Of a DNA stretch of 64,000 bases, positions 33,893-44,164 are shown piece after piece; position 1 is the first letter of the stretch, and each line of letters starts with the position of its first letter. Both the position numbers and the translations under genes were made by a program. The DNA lies in contig NZ_NKYF01000030.1 in NCBI RefSeq assembly GCF_002262885.1, positions 59,396-123,395 on the forward strand, read 5' to 3'. The notes beneath the pieces were generated by a model. The model was not told the origin of the DNA. It ran no database searches and saw only the letters and a list, made by a program, of their open reading frames with translations. The DNA is from Pseudonocardia sp. MH-G8 (GTDB taxonomy: Bacteria; Actinomycetota; Actinomycetes; Mycobacteriales; Pseudonocardiaceae).

Positions 33893-34752
33893 GCGGACCC
33901 GGTCACGGGACGAGGACCTGGTTCATCACCGGCGGCACTCCCGGCGGGTTCGGCATGGCCTTCGCCGAGGCCGCGCTCGACCTCGGCGACCAGGTGGTAC
34001 TCACCGCGCGGCGGCCCGCCGAGCTGGACACGTGGGCACAAGCGCACGGCGACCGCGTACTCGTGGTGCCGCTCGACGTCACCGATGCCGCACAGGTGCA
34101 GAAGGCGGTCCGGATGGCCGAGGAGCGCTACGGCGGCATCGACGTCCTGGTCAACAACGCGGGGCGGGGGTGGTACGGATCGATCGAGGGCACGGCCGAG
34201 GCCGATGTGCGCGGGATCTTCGAGCTGAACCTGTTCGCCGCGCTCTCGGTCGTCCGCGCCGCGTTACCCGGCATGCGCGCCCGGGGCAGCGGGTGGGTCG
34301 TCAGCATGTCGTCGGTGGCAGGACTGCGCGGTGTGACCGGGTTCGGCTACTACAGCGCCACCAAGTTCGCCCTCGAGGCGGTCACCGAGGTGCTCCGCGA
34401 GGAGGTGGCGCCGTTGGGGATCCGCGTGCTGGCGGTCGAGCCCGGGGCCTTCCGCACCCGTGCCTATGCCGGCTTCGCCGACGAACCCGTGCAGGAATCC
34501 ATCGCCGAGTACCGGCCGATGCTGGAGGACGTCCGCGCCGCGATGGTGGATCAGGACGGGCAGCAGCCCGGCGACCCTCAGCGCGGAGCCCTCGCGGTGA
34601 TCGCCGCCATGCGCCAGGATCCGCCTCCCCGGCGGCTCGTCCTCGGCAGCGACGGGTTCGACGTGGTCGTCGCGACCCTGGAGGGCATGCTCGCCGACAT
34701 CCGCGCGGGCGAATCGCTCTCCCGCGGGGCCGACTTCCCCGCCGACTCCTGA
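33889..34752 (+). CDS. short-chain dehydrogenase/reductase
   Basis: The 287-residue SDR has a cofactor motif FITGGTPGGFG (TGxxxGxG type), an acidic DV after the fourth strand, NNAG, the catalytic Ser in SSVAG and YYSATK with Tyr and Lys. The Arg-rich loop TARRPAEL after strand 2 favours NADP(H). It belongs to the classical SDR group that acts on small ketones or alcohols. GTG start, coupled to the SnoaL gene. Confidence 0.88.
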   Translation: MSGPGHGTRTWFITGGTPGGFGMAFAEAALDLGDQVVLTARRPAELDTWAQAHGDRVLVVPLDVTDAAQVQKAVRMAEERYGGIDVLVNNAGRGWYGSIEGTAEADVRGIFELNLFAALSVVRAALPGMRARGSGWVVSMSSVAGLRGVTGFGYYSATKFALEAVTEVLREEVAPLGIRVLAVEPGAFRTRAYAGFADEPVQESIAEYRPMLEDVRAAMVDQDGQQPGDPQRGALAVIAAMRQDPPPRRLVLGSDGFDVVVATLEGMLADIRAGESLSRGADFPADS

Positions 34753-34816
34753 CCGCGCTGTCCGGGGCGGTCGAGCACACCGCGGCGCGCGGAGATCAAA
34801 GTCTTTCCGAGATCGA

Positions 34817-35677
34817 TCACCGACCACCGCGGGCCGCGCGCACGCGGGTGCCCGCACCCGGCGAGACGTCCGGGGCGAGGCGGAAGACCGGCCAGCCGAT
34901 CTCCGTACGCCACAGGTCGGGATCCGGGGTGTCGCGCGGCCCCACGCGGTAGGTCTCGTGGACCGGCCCGTCGACGGCGAGGGCGTGTGCGACCACCCAC
35001 GCACCGAGCCGGCCGTAGGTGACGTCGATGTCGTCGTGCGCCCCGTCGTGGACGGCGACAGCGAGGTCGGCGGGCGGGAGCTCGACGACCTCGATCCGGC
35101 CGGACCGCCGGGGTACGCGGACCGGCCGGAAGACGGTCATCGTGCCGGCGGCGTGGGTGAACAGCTCGTTGGCGTAGTGCCCGCCGGCCGGTCCGGTGCG
35201 TTCCGCGAGCGGGAAGGCCGCATCCAGCTCCGCCATCGCGGAGTCGTACCAGGCGAGCGAGCCGTCGAGCTGCACGTGGCCGCGGATGGCGGCGACGGTG
35301 CGAGCAGGGACCGATCGCAGCTCGACCTGGAGGTCGGCCGGATCGGGACTCAGCAGCCGGCGCAGGGATCCGACGACGGCTCGCGTCCGGTCCATCTCGG
35401 CCTCGAGGCGCCGCAGGTGGCCTGCGATCACCTCGGCGCGCTGGTGCGGATCGTCGGCGGCGAGGATGGCCGCGACCTCGGCCAGGGGGACGTCGAGCCG
35501 GCGGAGCCGGTGGATGACCTGCGCGGTGGGGATCTGGTCGGGCAGGTAGTACCGGTAGCCGGTGGACGGGTCGACCGTGGCGGGCTCGAGCAGTCCGGCC
35601 TCGTGGTAGCGGCGCAGTGTCCGCACGCTCAGGTGCGTCACCGTGGCGAACTCCCCGATGGTCAGCGCGGAACGCAT
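34817..35677 (-). CDS. MerR-family regulator with GyrI-like ligand domain (BmrR-like)
   Basis: The 286-residue protein has a MerR HTH (residues about 4-70, LTIGEFATVTHLSVRTLRRYHEAGLL and GYRYYLPDQ), a coiled dimerisation helix (about 80-115) and a C-terminal effector-binding domain of the GyrI/BmrR type. Such regulators sense hydrophobic cations or drugs. The ATG at 35677 is the family start; the longer frame adds non-conserved residues. A broken MFS gene lies upstream in the same direction and may be its former target. Confidence 0.86.
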   Translation of the reverse strand: MRSALTIGEFATVTHLSVRTLRRYHEAGLLEPATVDPSTGYRYYLPDQIPTAQVIHRLRRLDVPLAEVAAILAADDPHQRAEVIAGHLRRLEAEMDRTRAVVGSLRRLLSPDPADLQVELRSVPARTVAAIRGHVQLDGSLAWYDSAMAELDAAFPLAERTGPAGGHYANELFTHAAGTMTVFRPVRVPRRSGRIEVVELPPADLAVAVHDGAHDDIDVTYGRLGAWVVAHALAVDGPVHETYRVGPRDTPDPDLWRTEIGWPVFRLAPDVSPGAGTRVRAARGGR

Positions 35678-35755
35678 GACGCCAGTCTGCCCTCGCGCTC
35701 GTCGGGCGTGGCGTAGTACAGGTCGCCCGATCACCGCGCTCCTGCCGCCGGGCCC

Positions 35756-36790
35756 CTACGTCGCGTCGCTGCGCCGGGGCGCGCCGGCGCCCACCTGACC
35801 CACCGGATCGCGGATCACGTCGCTGCGAGGCGAGAGGAACGCGGCGACGGCCACGACCGTCGCACCGCCCAGCAGCGCGACGGTGAGGCCGGTGGAGGCG
35901 CGAGGGCACCACCGGTGAGGGGACCGAAGAGGAGGCCGGCGCCCTGCGCCCCGGTGGCTGCGGCAGCACCGGCCGGGGGGCGTCCGGCGTAGACGCGGGT
36001 GGCCCACAGGACGCTGACGGCGACGATCGTGTTGTAGGCGACGCCGAAGGCGGCGGCGGCGACCAGCACGGCGACGAGGTGGCCCGGCGCCACGGCGATC
36101 ACGGCGATCGCGACGGCCTCCAGCAACGCGGTGAGCACGAACGTGAGCCGGGCGCCGAGACGGCTGATGATGTCGGCCGCGGCCACGCCGGTGAGGCTGG
36201 TGACCCCGGCGATGCCCAGCAGGATCCGGCCTGCGGCCTGGTCGAGCCCGGCGTCGCGGACCTGGTCGACGGCGAAGGTCCAGAACGTCGCGCTGCCCAG
36301 CCCGATGAGGAGCGCGGCGACCAGCATCGGCACCGCGGAACGAGGCGCGGCCCGCTTCGCAGGGGGCGCAGCGGTCGCGGTGCGCCCCGGTAGCGTGCGC
36401 GCCGCGAGCAGGGTGCTCAGCGCGGCGCAGACCGCGAAGCCCACGTAGGCCGTGCGCCACGCGTCGCCGGTGAGGATGGCGATCGGGGCGGCAACGGCGA
36501 CACCCCACCCGGTGCCGCAGCTGATCGTCGCCGGCGTCCGGGCGCGTGCCACCGGCGGGAGCCCGCGCACGGCGTCGCCGAACGGCGCGAACACGAGCCC
36601 GGCACTGGTACCGGCGACGGCCACGCCCACCCCGAGCAACACCGGGCCGCCTGCCAGCGCCACCACGATGGTTCCCGCGACCGCCAGCAGGCCGCCGCCC
36701 ACGACGGTGGTCCGTTGGCCGGCGCGCTCGACGCACCGCGCCACGAGGGCCGTACCGAGCAGGTAGCCGACGTAGGACAGGGACCCGGCG
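35756..36790 (-). pseudogene. MFS transporter remnant (5' truncated, frameshifted)
   Basis: Read leftward from about 36790, the frame encodes GSLSYVGYLLGTALVARC and then nine or ten membrane helices of a YbfB-like MFS protein. The first one or two helices and any start are missing. Near 35900 the reading frame breaks: the expected last helix, STGLTVALLGGATVVAVAAF, lies in another frame that ends at 35756. Both defects suggest an inactive gene, unless the second is a sequencing error. Confidence 0.72.
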
Positions 36791-36938
36791 GTTCCTCCCC
36801 GAGCTGATCGACCTGATCATGAAGGGCGAGATCGACCCCGGCGCGGTCTTCGACCTCACCCTCCCCCTCGACGAGGCGGCCGAGAGCTACCGGGCCATGG
36901 ACGAGCGCCGCGCCACGAAGGTGCTGCTCACCCCGTGA
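36787..36938 (+). pseudogene. 3' fragment of a zinc-type alcohol dehydrogenase
   Basis: About 50 codons, LPELIDLIMKGEIDPG through FDLTLPLDEAAESYRAM to KVLLTP and a TGA, match the C-terminal end of MDR-family formaldehyde/alcohol dehydrogenases. The upstream part of the gene is absent; the sequence instead continues into the truncated MFS remnant on the other strand. This marks a recombination junction at about 36790. Confidence 0.75.
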
Positions 36939-37920
36939 CGACCAGCGCGGCCCTGACCCTCGGTCTCACCGGCCCGTTCGCCCGGCAGGGGACCGACGCA
37001 GCCGAGGCCGTACGGCTGTGGGCCGAGACCACCGGCGTCCGATTGACCCTGATCGACGACGGCGGTTCCCGATCGGCCGCGGTCCGCGCCTATTCGGAGT
37101 GGCTGGACCGCGGCGACATCGACCTGCTGCTCGGACCGTACGCGAGCGGGCTGACCCGGGCGGTCGGGCCACTGGCGCGCGAGGCCGGACAGCTGCTCTG
37201 GAACCACGGCGGTTCCGCCGACGAGGCGGTGGCACGCGGCATCGACCGGATGCTCGTCGTGCAGGGCGACGGGCCGTTCGCACGCGCCGTCGCCCACGGC
37301 GCCGCGGAACGCGCAGCGGACCAGAACCTCGATGTGCGCCTGATCGCCGTCGACGCGCTGTCCGTCGAGAACCGCGTCGCGGTCCTGACAGCCGGAAAGT
37401 TCGAGCACGACGTCGAGGTCGTCCGACGTGTACGCGATTGGCGACATCCGCCTGAGCTGCTCGCGGCGGTCGCGGCCGGGATCCCGGCGTTCGGTGAGGA
37501 GCTCACCGCCGTCGATGGCGTGCTCGGGCCCGTGCACTGGTGGCCGACCGCACAGAAGCCGGAGATCGGCCCTGCGGGCGCCGTGTTCGCCGAAGCGTTC
37601 GTCGACCGCACCGGCCGCGCACCCTCGTACATGGCCGCACAGGCCGCGGCAGCCGGATACCTCGCACACACCGAGCACGCGCGCGGGCCGGGAGCCGCAG
37701 ACCTGACGGGGGTGGCGGACGTCGAGGTTGTTGGGCCACTTCGCACTCGACGCGGATTGGCGTCAGGTCGGGCACCGCATGACGACCGTGGAGTGGCGCG
37801 ATGGACAGATGGTCCCGCTCCGACTCCACGACAGCTCCGCCCACATCCCGATGGAACCGGGGGTGGCCGCCCCGCCGGGCACCAGGGTCGTCGGACGTCG
37901 AGGACGAGGGCGCTACCGCA
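36935..37920 (+). pseudogene. periplasmic-binding-protein (Leu/Ile/Val-like) gene, frameshifted
   Basis: A GTG overlapping the dehydrogenase TGA opens about 265 codons with the Peripla_BP_6 pattern: LTLGLTGPFARQGTDAAEA, LLLGPYASGLTRAVGPLA and PSYMAAQAAAAGYLAH. At about 37727-37731 the frame shifts: LLGHFALDADWRQVGHRM, the expected C-terminal part, continues one base out of phase, and no stop follows before the next gene. There is no signal peptide, so the intact ancestor may have been a cytoplasmic sensor or amide-binding protein. The right boundary is approximate. Confidence 0.65.
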
Positions 37921-37956
37921 CGCCGAGCTCGGCAGCGATGCGGCGAGAATGCCGAC

Positions 37957-38769
37957 ATGGCCCGCGACCCGGCGCAGCCCGAACCCGCTGTCGAGCCCGT
38001 TTCCGGCGTCGCCCCTGTCCTGGCGCCGCCCCGGCTGCTGCGCCAGCAGTGGCGCGAGGTCACCTTCCTGCACTGGGCGGTGCGGCCGGGGCAGGTCGCG
38101 TCGCTCCTGCCGCGCGGCGTCCGGCCGGACGTCCTCGACGGTCACACCTACGTGGGGCTGGTGGCGTTCCGGATGGTCGACGCCGGGCTCACGCGCGGAC
38201 CTGCGCTGCCGTGGCTGGGCGCCTTCCTCGAGACCAACGTGCGGCTCTACAGCGTCGACGAGACCGGCCGGCGGGGCGTGGTCTTCCTGAGCCTCGACAC
38301 CGACCGTGCGCCGATGGTCGCCGCCGCGCGCCTCGGCTTCGCGCTGCCCTACCGGTGGGCCCGGATGCGCTTCGACGCCGGGGACGGTTCCGCCACCGCA
38401 CCGCGCACCTACACCGCCCGCCTGCGCTGGCCCGGCGTGCACGCGCGCAGCCGGGCGGTCGTCCGGCCCGGCGAGGAGATCCTCGACGGCCCGCTGGAGT
38501 CCTTCCTGACCGCCCGCTGGGGGCTGCACACCAGCCGCTTCGGGCGCACGTGGCACCTGCCCAACACCCACGAGACCTGGCCGCTGCGCCGCGCCGAGCT
38601 GCTCGAGATCGAGGACGGCCTCCTCTCCTCCGTCGGCCTCGGCGACGCCGTCGCGGACGGCGCGGGGGTCCAGCGCCCGCCGGATCACGTCGCGTTCAGC
38701 GACGGCGTCAGCGCGCAGTTCGGCCGTCCCGGGCTCGCAAGCACACCTCGCGGACAGAACCGGCGCTGA
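37957..38769 (+). CDS. DUF2071 (YqjF-like) protein
   Basis: The 270-residue protein shows the family features: REVTFLHWAVRPGQVASLLP near the start, TYVGLVAFRM, FLETNVRLYSVDETGRRGVVFLSLD and ARWGLHTSRFGRTWHLPN. The function of DUF2071 is not known; the fold resembles acetoacetate decarboxylase-like barrels. The first 25 residues are proline-rich and variable. The ATG at 37957 is the first in frame after the damaged binding-protein gene. It converges with a TetR gene 15 bp on. Confidence 0.8.
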   Translation: MARDPAQPEPAVEPVSGVAPVLAPPRLLRQQWREVTFLHWAVRPGQVASLLPRGVRPDVLDGHTYVGLVAFRMVDAGLTRGPALPWLGAFLETNVRLYSVDETGRRGVVFLSLDTDRAPMVAAARLGFALPYRWARMRFDAGDGSATAPRTYTARLRWPGVHARSRAVVRPGEEILDGPLESFLTARWGLHTSRFGRTWHLPNTHETWPLRRAELLEIEDGLLSSVGLGDAVADGAGVQRPPDHVAFSDGVSAQFGRPGLASTPRGQNRR

Positions 38770-38784
38770 GCCGGTGCCGCGCGC

Positions 38785-39501
38785 TCAGGTGCTCGCGGGC
38801 GCGGCCCGCTCCTCGGCCGCGACCCGGTCGAGCCACTCGCGCAGGAGCCCGCGCTCGGCCTCCGTGAGCATCGTCAGCCCCGGCAGGTGGGCCCGCAGGG
38901 TCACGGCCGTCGGCACCGGGCCTGCGCCGGCGGCCGTGCGGGCGGGGCCGTCGGTGGCGATCGTGGCGATCACGGACTCCCGGGCGAACTCGGGCAGGGC
39001 GGGGTCGCGCCGCTCGGGAGCCATGCCGATCAGCGTGAGCGTGATGCCGCGCCCCGTCGCGTGCACCAGGTGCGCAGCCCGCTCCTCGCTCACCCGCAGG
39101 CGCCCCGCCTCGGCGATGCGCCCGATCATGGCGCCGAGCACGGCGGCCGACTGTCGCTCGGCGGGGGACTCGACGCCGGGCCGCGGCTCGCCGAACGCGA
39201 GCGCGTAGAGCGCGGGATGGGCGAGCCCGAACCCGACGTGCAGGTCCCAGCCCCGCCGCAGGTCCTCCACCGGATCCGGCTCCTGCGCGCGGGCGGTCTT
39301 GCCGTGCAGGTACTCGGCCATCCCGTGAGCGGCGACGGCGTCGAGAAGGCCCTGCTTGTCGCCGAAGAGGCGGTAGATCGTCGGCGCCTGTATCCCCGCC
39401 GCGGCGCTCACCGCGCGCGTGGACACCGCCTCGCGCCCGCCCTCCGCCAGCAGCTCGGCGGCTGCCACGACGATGCGCTCGCGGGTCGTACTCGCGTCCA
39501 T
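38785..39501 (-). CDS. TetR-family transcriptional regulator
   Basis: The 238-residue protein has the HTH at about residues 8-55 (IVVAAAELLAEGGREAVSTR and APTIYRLFGDKQGLL) and a helical ligand domain. A palindrome 18 bp before its start is probably its operator. The convergent DUF2071 gene and the leftward membrane-protein gene behind it are possible targets. The ligand cannot be guessed. Confidence 0.86.
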   Translation of the reverse strand: MDASTTRERIVVAAAELLAEGGREAVSTRAVSAAAGIQAPTIYRLFGDKQGLLDAVAAHGMAEYLHGKTARAQEPDPVEDLRRGWDLHVGFGLAHPALYALAFGEPRPGVESPAERQSAAVLGAMIGRIAEAGRLRVSEERAAHLVHATGRGITLTLIGMAPERRDPALPEFARESVIATIATDGPARTAAGAGPVPTAVTLRAHLPGLTMLTEAERGLLREWLDRVAAEERAAPAST

Positions 39502-39518
39502 GCTTCCGACGATAACAC

Positions 39519-39529
39519 CTAACGGTTAG
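39519..39529. promoter_or_regulatory. TetR operator candidate
   Basis: CTAAC-G-GTTAG is a perfect 11-bp palindrome immediately upstream of the tetR start. Its CTAAC/GTTAG core is the same as in the operator at 32692-32710. Confidence 0.55.
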
Positions 39530-39554
39530 CAGTATCCGGGTCGAGGCTACCGGA

Positions 39555-40772
39555 TCACGTGACGAGCCCCGCGAGGGGAACGATGATCGCGGTGGCGACG
39601 GCCATCGAGATGGTGTTGCCGATGAAGGGATGGAAGTCCTTCGGGAGCCGCGCCGAGATGGGGCGGGCGATCGCCGGGCAGATCAGCGCTCCGGCGACGG
39701 CGCCGGCGACGATGGCGACGGGAGTGCCGCCGTAGGCGAGCACGGTTGCCGGTGCGACCGAGACGACCGAGATGTAGGTCGGCGCCCAGCCGCCCGCGCG
39801 GTAGTGGCGACGCCACACGACGACACCGATCGCCGAGGTCAACGCCTGCGCGAACAGGATCTGTGGGATCAGCCCGGATCCGTAGGCGGGGAAGCCCGGA
39901 GCGACGAGGACCGCCACCGAGACACCCAGGACGACTCCGACGGAGGCGAGCTCGTTCGCGTAGAACTGGGTCTCGGTGAAATCGGTGACGACCCTGCGGA
40001 TCGTCCAGATCGCATCCGCGACCGGGCCACGTGCGCTGCGCGGTGGCGCATCCGGAGCCGGCGTCTCCAACGGTGCCGGGGCTTGTTGCATCCAGGGCAG
40101 GAGGCGGCAGACGAGGAACGAGATCGCCGTCCCGATCGACATCGCAGCGGTATTGGCGACCACGACGGGCAGGCCCAGCGGGCCGGTGACCGTAGCGATC
40201 AGCACCATCGCGACCGGGGTGGTGGTGACCGCCCCGAGGACGGCTCCGGTTGCGAGGATGCGCCACCCGCGCCCGTAGACGAGGACGACGGCGGTCGCGA
40301 CGCACACGAACGGGACGAAGGTGGGCTGCCAGCCCTCGTCGAGGCTCCCACCGAAGGCGAGGTTGGACAGGACCAGGCTCAGCGACGCGCCGCCGAGCAC
40401 CCAGGGCCACAGTCCGGACCCGTAGGAGATCGCCTGCCCGGCCCAGCGGGCCCCGCGCTGCCCCGCCCACCAGGCCAGGGCGGCCCCGAGCAGCAGGCCG
40501 ATCGTCGCCAACGGGGACTTGTAGAACTGGGGCTCCGTGACGTCGCCGAGGACCCACTGCAGGCGCGCGACGAGGTCGTGCGGCACGGCGGTGAGCCAGT
40601 CGTCGTAACCCTGACCGCCCCGGGATCGGGTGGCGGCGTCGAGGCCGAGCGCGAGGAGTCCGAAGAGGGCCACGACGACGGCGCCGCCCAGCACCATCCC
40701 GGGCAACCGCAGTTCGCCGAGCTCGGTCGTGGGGGGCCGGTGCTTCGCGGCCTCGTGCTTCTGAGAGCTCAT
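39555..40772 (-). CDS. multi-pass membrane protein with internal duplication, unknown function
   Basis: The 405-residue protein has about ten hydrophobic segments. Two halves repeat the same order of motifs: VTEPQFYKSPLATIGLLLG and FTETQFYANELASVGVVLG; YGSGLWP and YGSGLIP; GWQPTFVPFVCVATAVVLVYG-like and GWAPTYISVVSVAPATVLAYG-like segments. The halves are joined by a proline-rich loop near residue 230. I do not recognise the family; a transporter with inverted or direct repeats is plausible. The ATG at 40772 overlaps the nitrilase stop (ATGA), so the two form one operon. Confidence 0.75.
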   Translation of the reverse strand: MSSQKHEAAKHRPPTTELGELRLPGMVLGGAVVVALFGLLALGLDAATRSRGGQGYDDWLTAVPHDLVARLQWVLGDVTEPQFYKSPLATIGLLLGAALAWWAGQRGARWAGQAISYGSGLWPWVLGGASLSLVLSNLAFGGSLDEGWQPTFVPFVCVATAVVLVYGRGWRILATGAVLGAVTTTPVAMVLIATVTGPLGLPVVVANTAAMSIGTAISFLVCRLLPWMQQAPAPLETPAPDAPPRSARGPVADAIWTIRRVVTDFTETQFYANELASVGVVLGVSVAVLVAPGFPAYGSGLIPQILFAQALTSAIGVVVWRRHYRAGGWAPTYISVVSVAPATVLAYGGTPVAIVAGAVAGALICPAIARPISARLPKDFHPFIGNTISMAVATAIIVPLAGLVT

Positions 40773-41665
40773 CGCGGCAGGAGCGTGCCGCCGGCGTAGC
40801 CCAGCAACCCGTCGTAGAGATCGGTGCGCCGGTCTCGGGGCAGGTCGTTGAGTGCGCTCCAGACCACCGCGGAACGGGTCTCCACGAGATCGAGATCGGC
40901 GTACAGGGTCGTCTCGTCCTCGGAGGAAGCGATCCCGCCGATCGGCCAGCCGTTCACACCGGTGATCAGCGAGCAGCCGAGGAACTTCCCGCCGCGCTCG
41001 CTGCCCACCCGGTTCGCCGCGACGATCGGGACGCCGCTCACGTGCGACGCCGACATCGTCAGGTAGGACGCCATGCAGTTGCCGGCCTCGTCGAACAGCG
41101 GCGGCGGGGTCCAGACCCAGTTGTTCACCGAACAGATCACATCGGCGCCCTGGGCCGCGAGGATCCGCGGGACCTCGGGGAACCAGATGTCCCAGCAGAC
41201 GAGCAGCCCGATGCGACCGATCCTGGTCTCGAACACGGGGAACTCCGACCCAGGCGTGAAGATCAGCTTCTCGCGGTTCCAGAGATGCGTCTTGCGGTAC
41301 TTCCCGACGAAGCCCTCGGGTCCGATCAGGACGGCGGTGTCGTACAGGCGCACCCCGTCGACCTCGGTGATGCCGGCGACGACGTAGAGGTCGCGCCGGC
41401 GGGCGATGTCGGCCCACGCCGTGCACGTCGGCCCGTCGGGCACGGCCTCGGCGTGCGCGTAGGCCTCCTCGCGGGTGTCGAAGGCGTACCCCGTGCTGGC
41501 CAGCTCCGGCAGCACGATCAGGCGCGCGCCGGCGTCGGCGGCGTCCTCGATCTGCCGCAGCGTGGCCGCCACGTTCTTCTCCTTGTTCTCGAGGCCGACC
41601 TGGGGGTCGCTCTGGACCGCGGCCGCCCGCAGAGGGCTCGCAGCGGGGTCGGTAGGAGTGTGCAT
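40769..41665 (-). CDS. carbon-nitrogen hydrolase (nitrilase superfamily)
   Basis: The 298-residue protein has the catalytic triad Glu54 (VLPELAS), Lys125 (KYRKTHLW) and Cys157 (LLVCWDIWFPE). It is closest in pattern to aliphatic amidases and N-carbamoyl amidohydrolases; a nitrilase proper cannot be excluded. The ATG at 41665 follows CCGAGGAG. It is the first gene of the operon opposite lacI, and the membrane protein behind it may import the amide or export the product. Confidence 0.87.
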   Translation of the reverse strand: MHTPTDPAASPLRAAAVQSDPQVGLENKEKNVAATLRQIEDAADAGARLIVLPELASTGYAFDTREEAYAHAEAVPDGPTCTAWADIARRRDLYVVAGITEVDGVRLYDTAVLIGPEGFVGKYRKTHLWNREKLIFTPGSEFPVFETRIGRIGLLVCWDIWFPEVPRILAAQGADVICSVNNWVWTPPPLFDEAGNCMASYLTMSASHVSGVPIVAANRVGSERGGKFLGCSLITGVNGWPIGGIASSEDETTLYADLDLVETRSAVVWSALNDLPRDRRTDLYDGLLGYAGGTLLPR

Positions 41666-41764
41666 CGATGCTCCTCGGAGTCGGAACGGGCCAGGAGGCG
41701 AGCTCGACAGCAGGCTCGTCGGTCGGCGGGGCGGTCGGCACAACACAGTACGCCAATCGTTTGC

Positions 41765-41778
41765 CCCAAACGTTTGGG
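41765..41778. promoter_or_regulatory. LacI-family operator
   Basis: CCCAAACGTTTGGG is a perfect 14-bp palindrome with the central CG of LacI/GalR sites, placed in the 162-bp divergent gap. An extra half-site CGTTTG lies just left of it at 41758-41763. Confidence 0.8.
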
Positions 41779-41827
41779 CGAAGATAGCCTCGTCGTCCCG
41801 CCCTGGCAAGAGCCTGGAGAGCACGCG

Positions 41828-42880
41828 ATGTCGCTGCCACACCTGGACCGCTCCGGCCGGCCCACCCTCCGGACGGTCGCCGAGCTCGCCGGCGTCCACG
41901 TCTCGACCGCCTCGCGCGCGCTGTCCAGCTCGCCGACGATCAACGAGCGCTCCGGCTCCGCGCGCACCATCGCGCGGATCCGGGAGATCGCCGACCGGGT
42001 CGGGTTCGAGCGCAACCCCCACGGCGCCGGGCTGCGGACCAGCCGCAGCAGCCTCATGGGCGTGCTCGTGCCGCGCTTGTCCGACGTCGTTCTGGCCACG
42101 ATCTACGAGGGCATCGAGGACCGAGCCCGCAGCCTCGGCTACCAGACCTTCGTCGCGAACGGCCACGACCAGCCGCAGGTCCGCCGGGCCCGGCTGGAGA
42201 TGCTGCTGGCCCGGCGCGTCGACGGGCTCATCCTCGGCGATGCCCACGGCGACGACGACGAGCTACTGGAGTCCCTGGGCCTTCGAGGCGTGACGTTCGT
42301 GCTCACCAACCGCCACTCGGGCGCGCACCCCAGCGTGACCTGCGACGACTACCTGGGCGGCCGCCTCGCCGCCGAGCACCTGGTGGACCTGGGGCACGAG
42401 GACCTGGCCGTCGCCGCGGGCGAGCCCTACGCCAGCACGGGTCGGGACAGGACGAGGGGCTTCCTGGACGTCTGCGCCGAGCGTGGCGTCGAGGTCCCGG
42501 CCGCGCGCGTCGTGCACTCGCCGTTCGACGTCGAGGGCGGCCGTCGCGCCGCCGCCGCGCTCCTGGCGTCGCCGAAGCCCCCCACCGGGCTGTTCGTGGT
42601 CAACGACTTCGCCGCGATCGGCGCGATGGGTGCGGCGCGGGAAGCGGGCCGAACGGTCGGGAAGGATCTCGCGATCGTCGGCTACAACGACATTCCGCTG
42701 GTCAGCCAACTGCCCGTTCCCCTGACCTCCGTCTCCTCCCCGATGCACGAGATGGGTGTGCGTGCGGCCCAGATGCTCAGCGACGTGATCGACGGGAAGA
42801 CGGTGGAGTCGCAGCGGCTCCCACCCAGCCTGAAGGCCCGGGAGAGCACGATCCGGCGAAGGTACGTGACCACCGCATGA
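41828..42880 (+). CDS. LacI-family transcriptional repressor
   Basis: The 350-residue protein has the LacI HTH (PTLRTVAELAGVHVSTASRA, residues about 12-31) and a periplasmic-binding-protein-like ligand domain ending in the P-V-P-L-T-S-V block. It probably represses the divergent nitrilase/membrane-protein operon and itself through the CCCAAACGTTTGGG site. The HTH spacer has an unusual insertion (SSPTINERSGSARTIAR), longer than the normal hinge spacing. Ligand unknown. Confidence 0.9.
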   Translation: MSLPHLDRSGRPTLRTVAELAGVHVSTASRALSSSPTINERSGSARTIARIREIADRVGFERNPHGAGLRTSRSSLMGVLVPRLSDVVLATIYEGIEDRARSLGYQTFVANGHDQPQVRRARLEMLLARRVDGLILGDAHGDDDELLESLGLRGVTFVLTNRHSGAHPSVTCDDYLGGRLAAEHLVDLGHEDLAVAAGEPYASTGRDRTRGFLDVCAERGVEVPAARVVHSPFDVEGGRRAAAALLASPKPPTGLFVVNDFAAIGAMGAAREAGRTVGKDLAIVGYNDIPLVSQLPVPLTSVSSPMHEMGVRAAQMLSDVIDGKTVESQRLPPSLKARESTIRRRYVTTA

Positions 42881-42895
42881 TCACCGCGCGGCCCA

Positions 42896-42908
42896 CCTGA
42901 GCGATCCT

Positions 42909-42913
<5 letters not shown>
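42896..42913. terminator. weak hairpin between convergent lacI and P450 genes
   Basis: A 5-bp stem, CCTGA with TCAGG, around an 8-base loop lies in the 28-bp convergent gap and covers the P450 stop codon. It might serve both directions but is weak. Confidence 0.3.
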
Positions 42914-44090
<1,177 letters not shown>

Positions 44091-44149
44091 CGTGTCCCTC
44101 CCCCGGCCCGGGTTCCTCCCGGCCCGAGGCCGACGCTAGGCCGCGTGCC

Positions 44150-44164
44150 CTGAGACCATCTCAG
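44150..44164. promoter_or_regulatory. short perfect inverted repeat upstream of the P450 gene
   Basis: CTGAGA-CCA-TCTCAG lies 60-74 bp before the P450 start and covers the stop codon of the small membrane protein. It may be an operator or a short terminator. Confidence 0.35.

Noticed and set aside
35756..37920. Insertion sequence or integron causing the broken genes
   Set aside because: No transposase, terminal inverted repeats or attachment site could be found; only gene fragments are visible.
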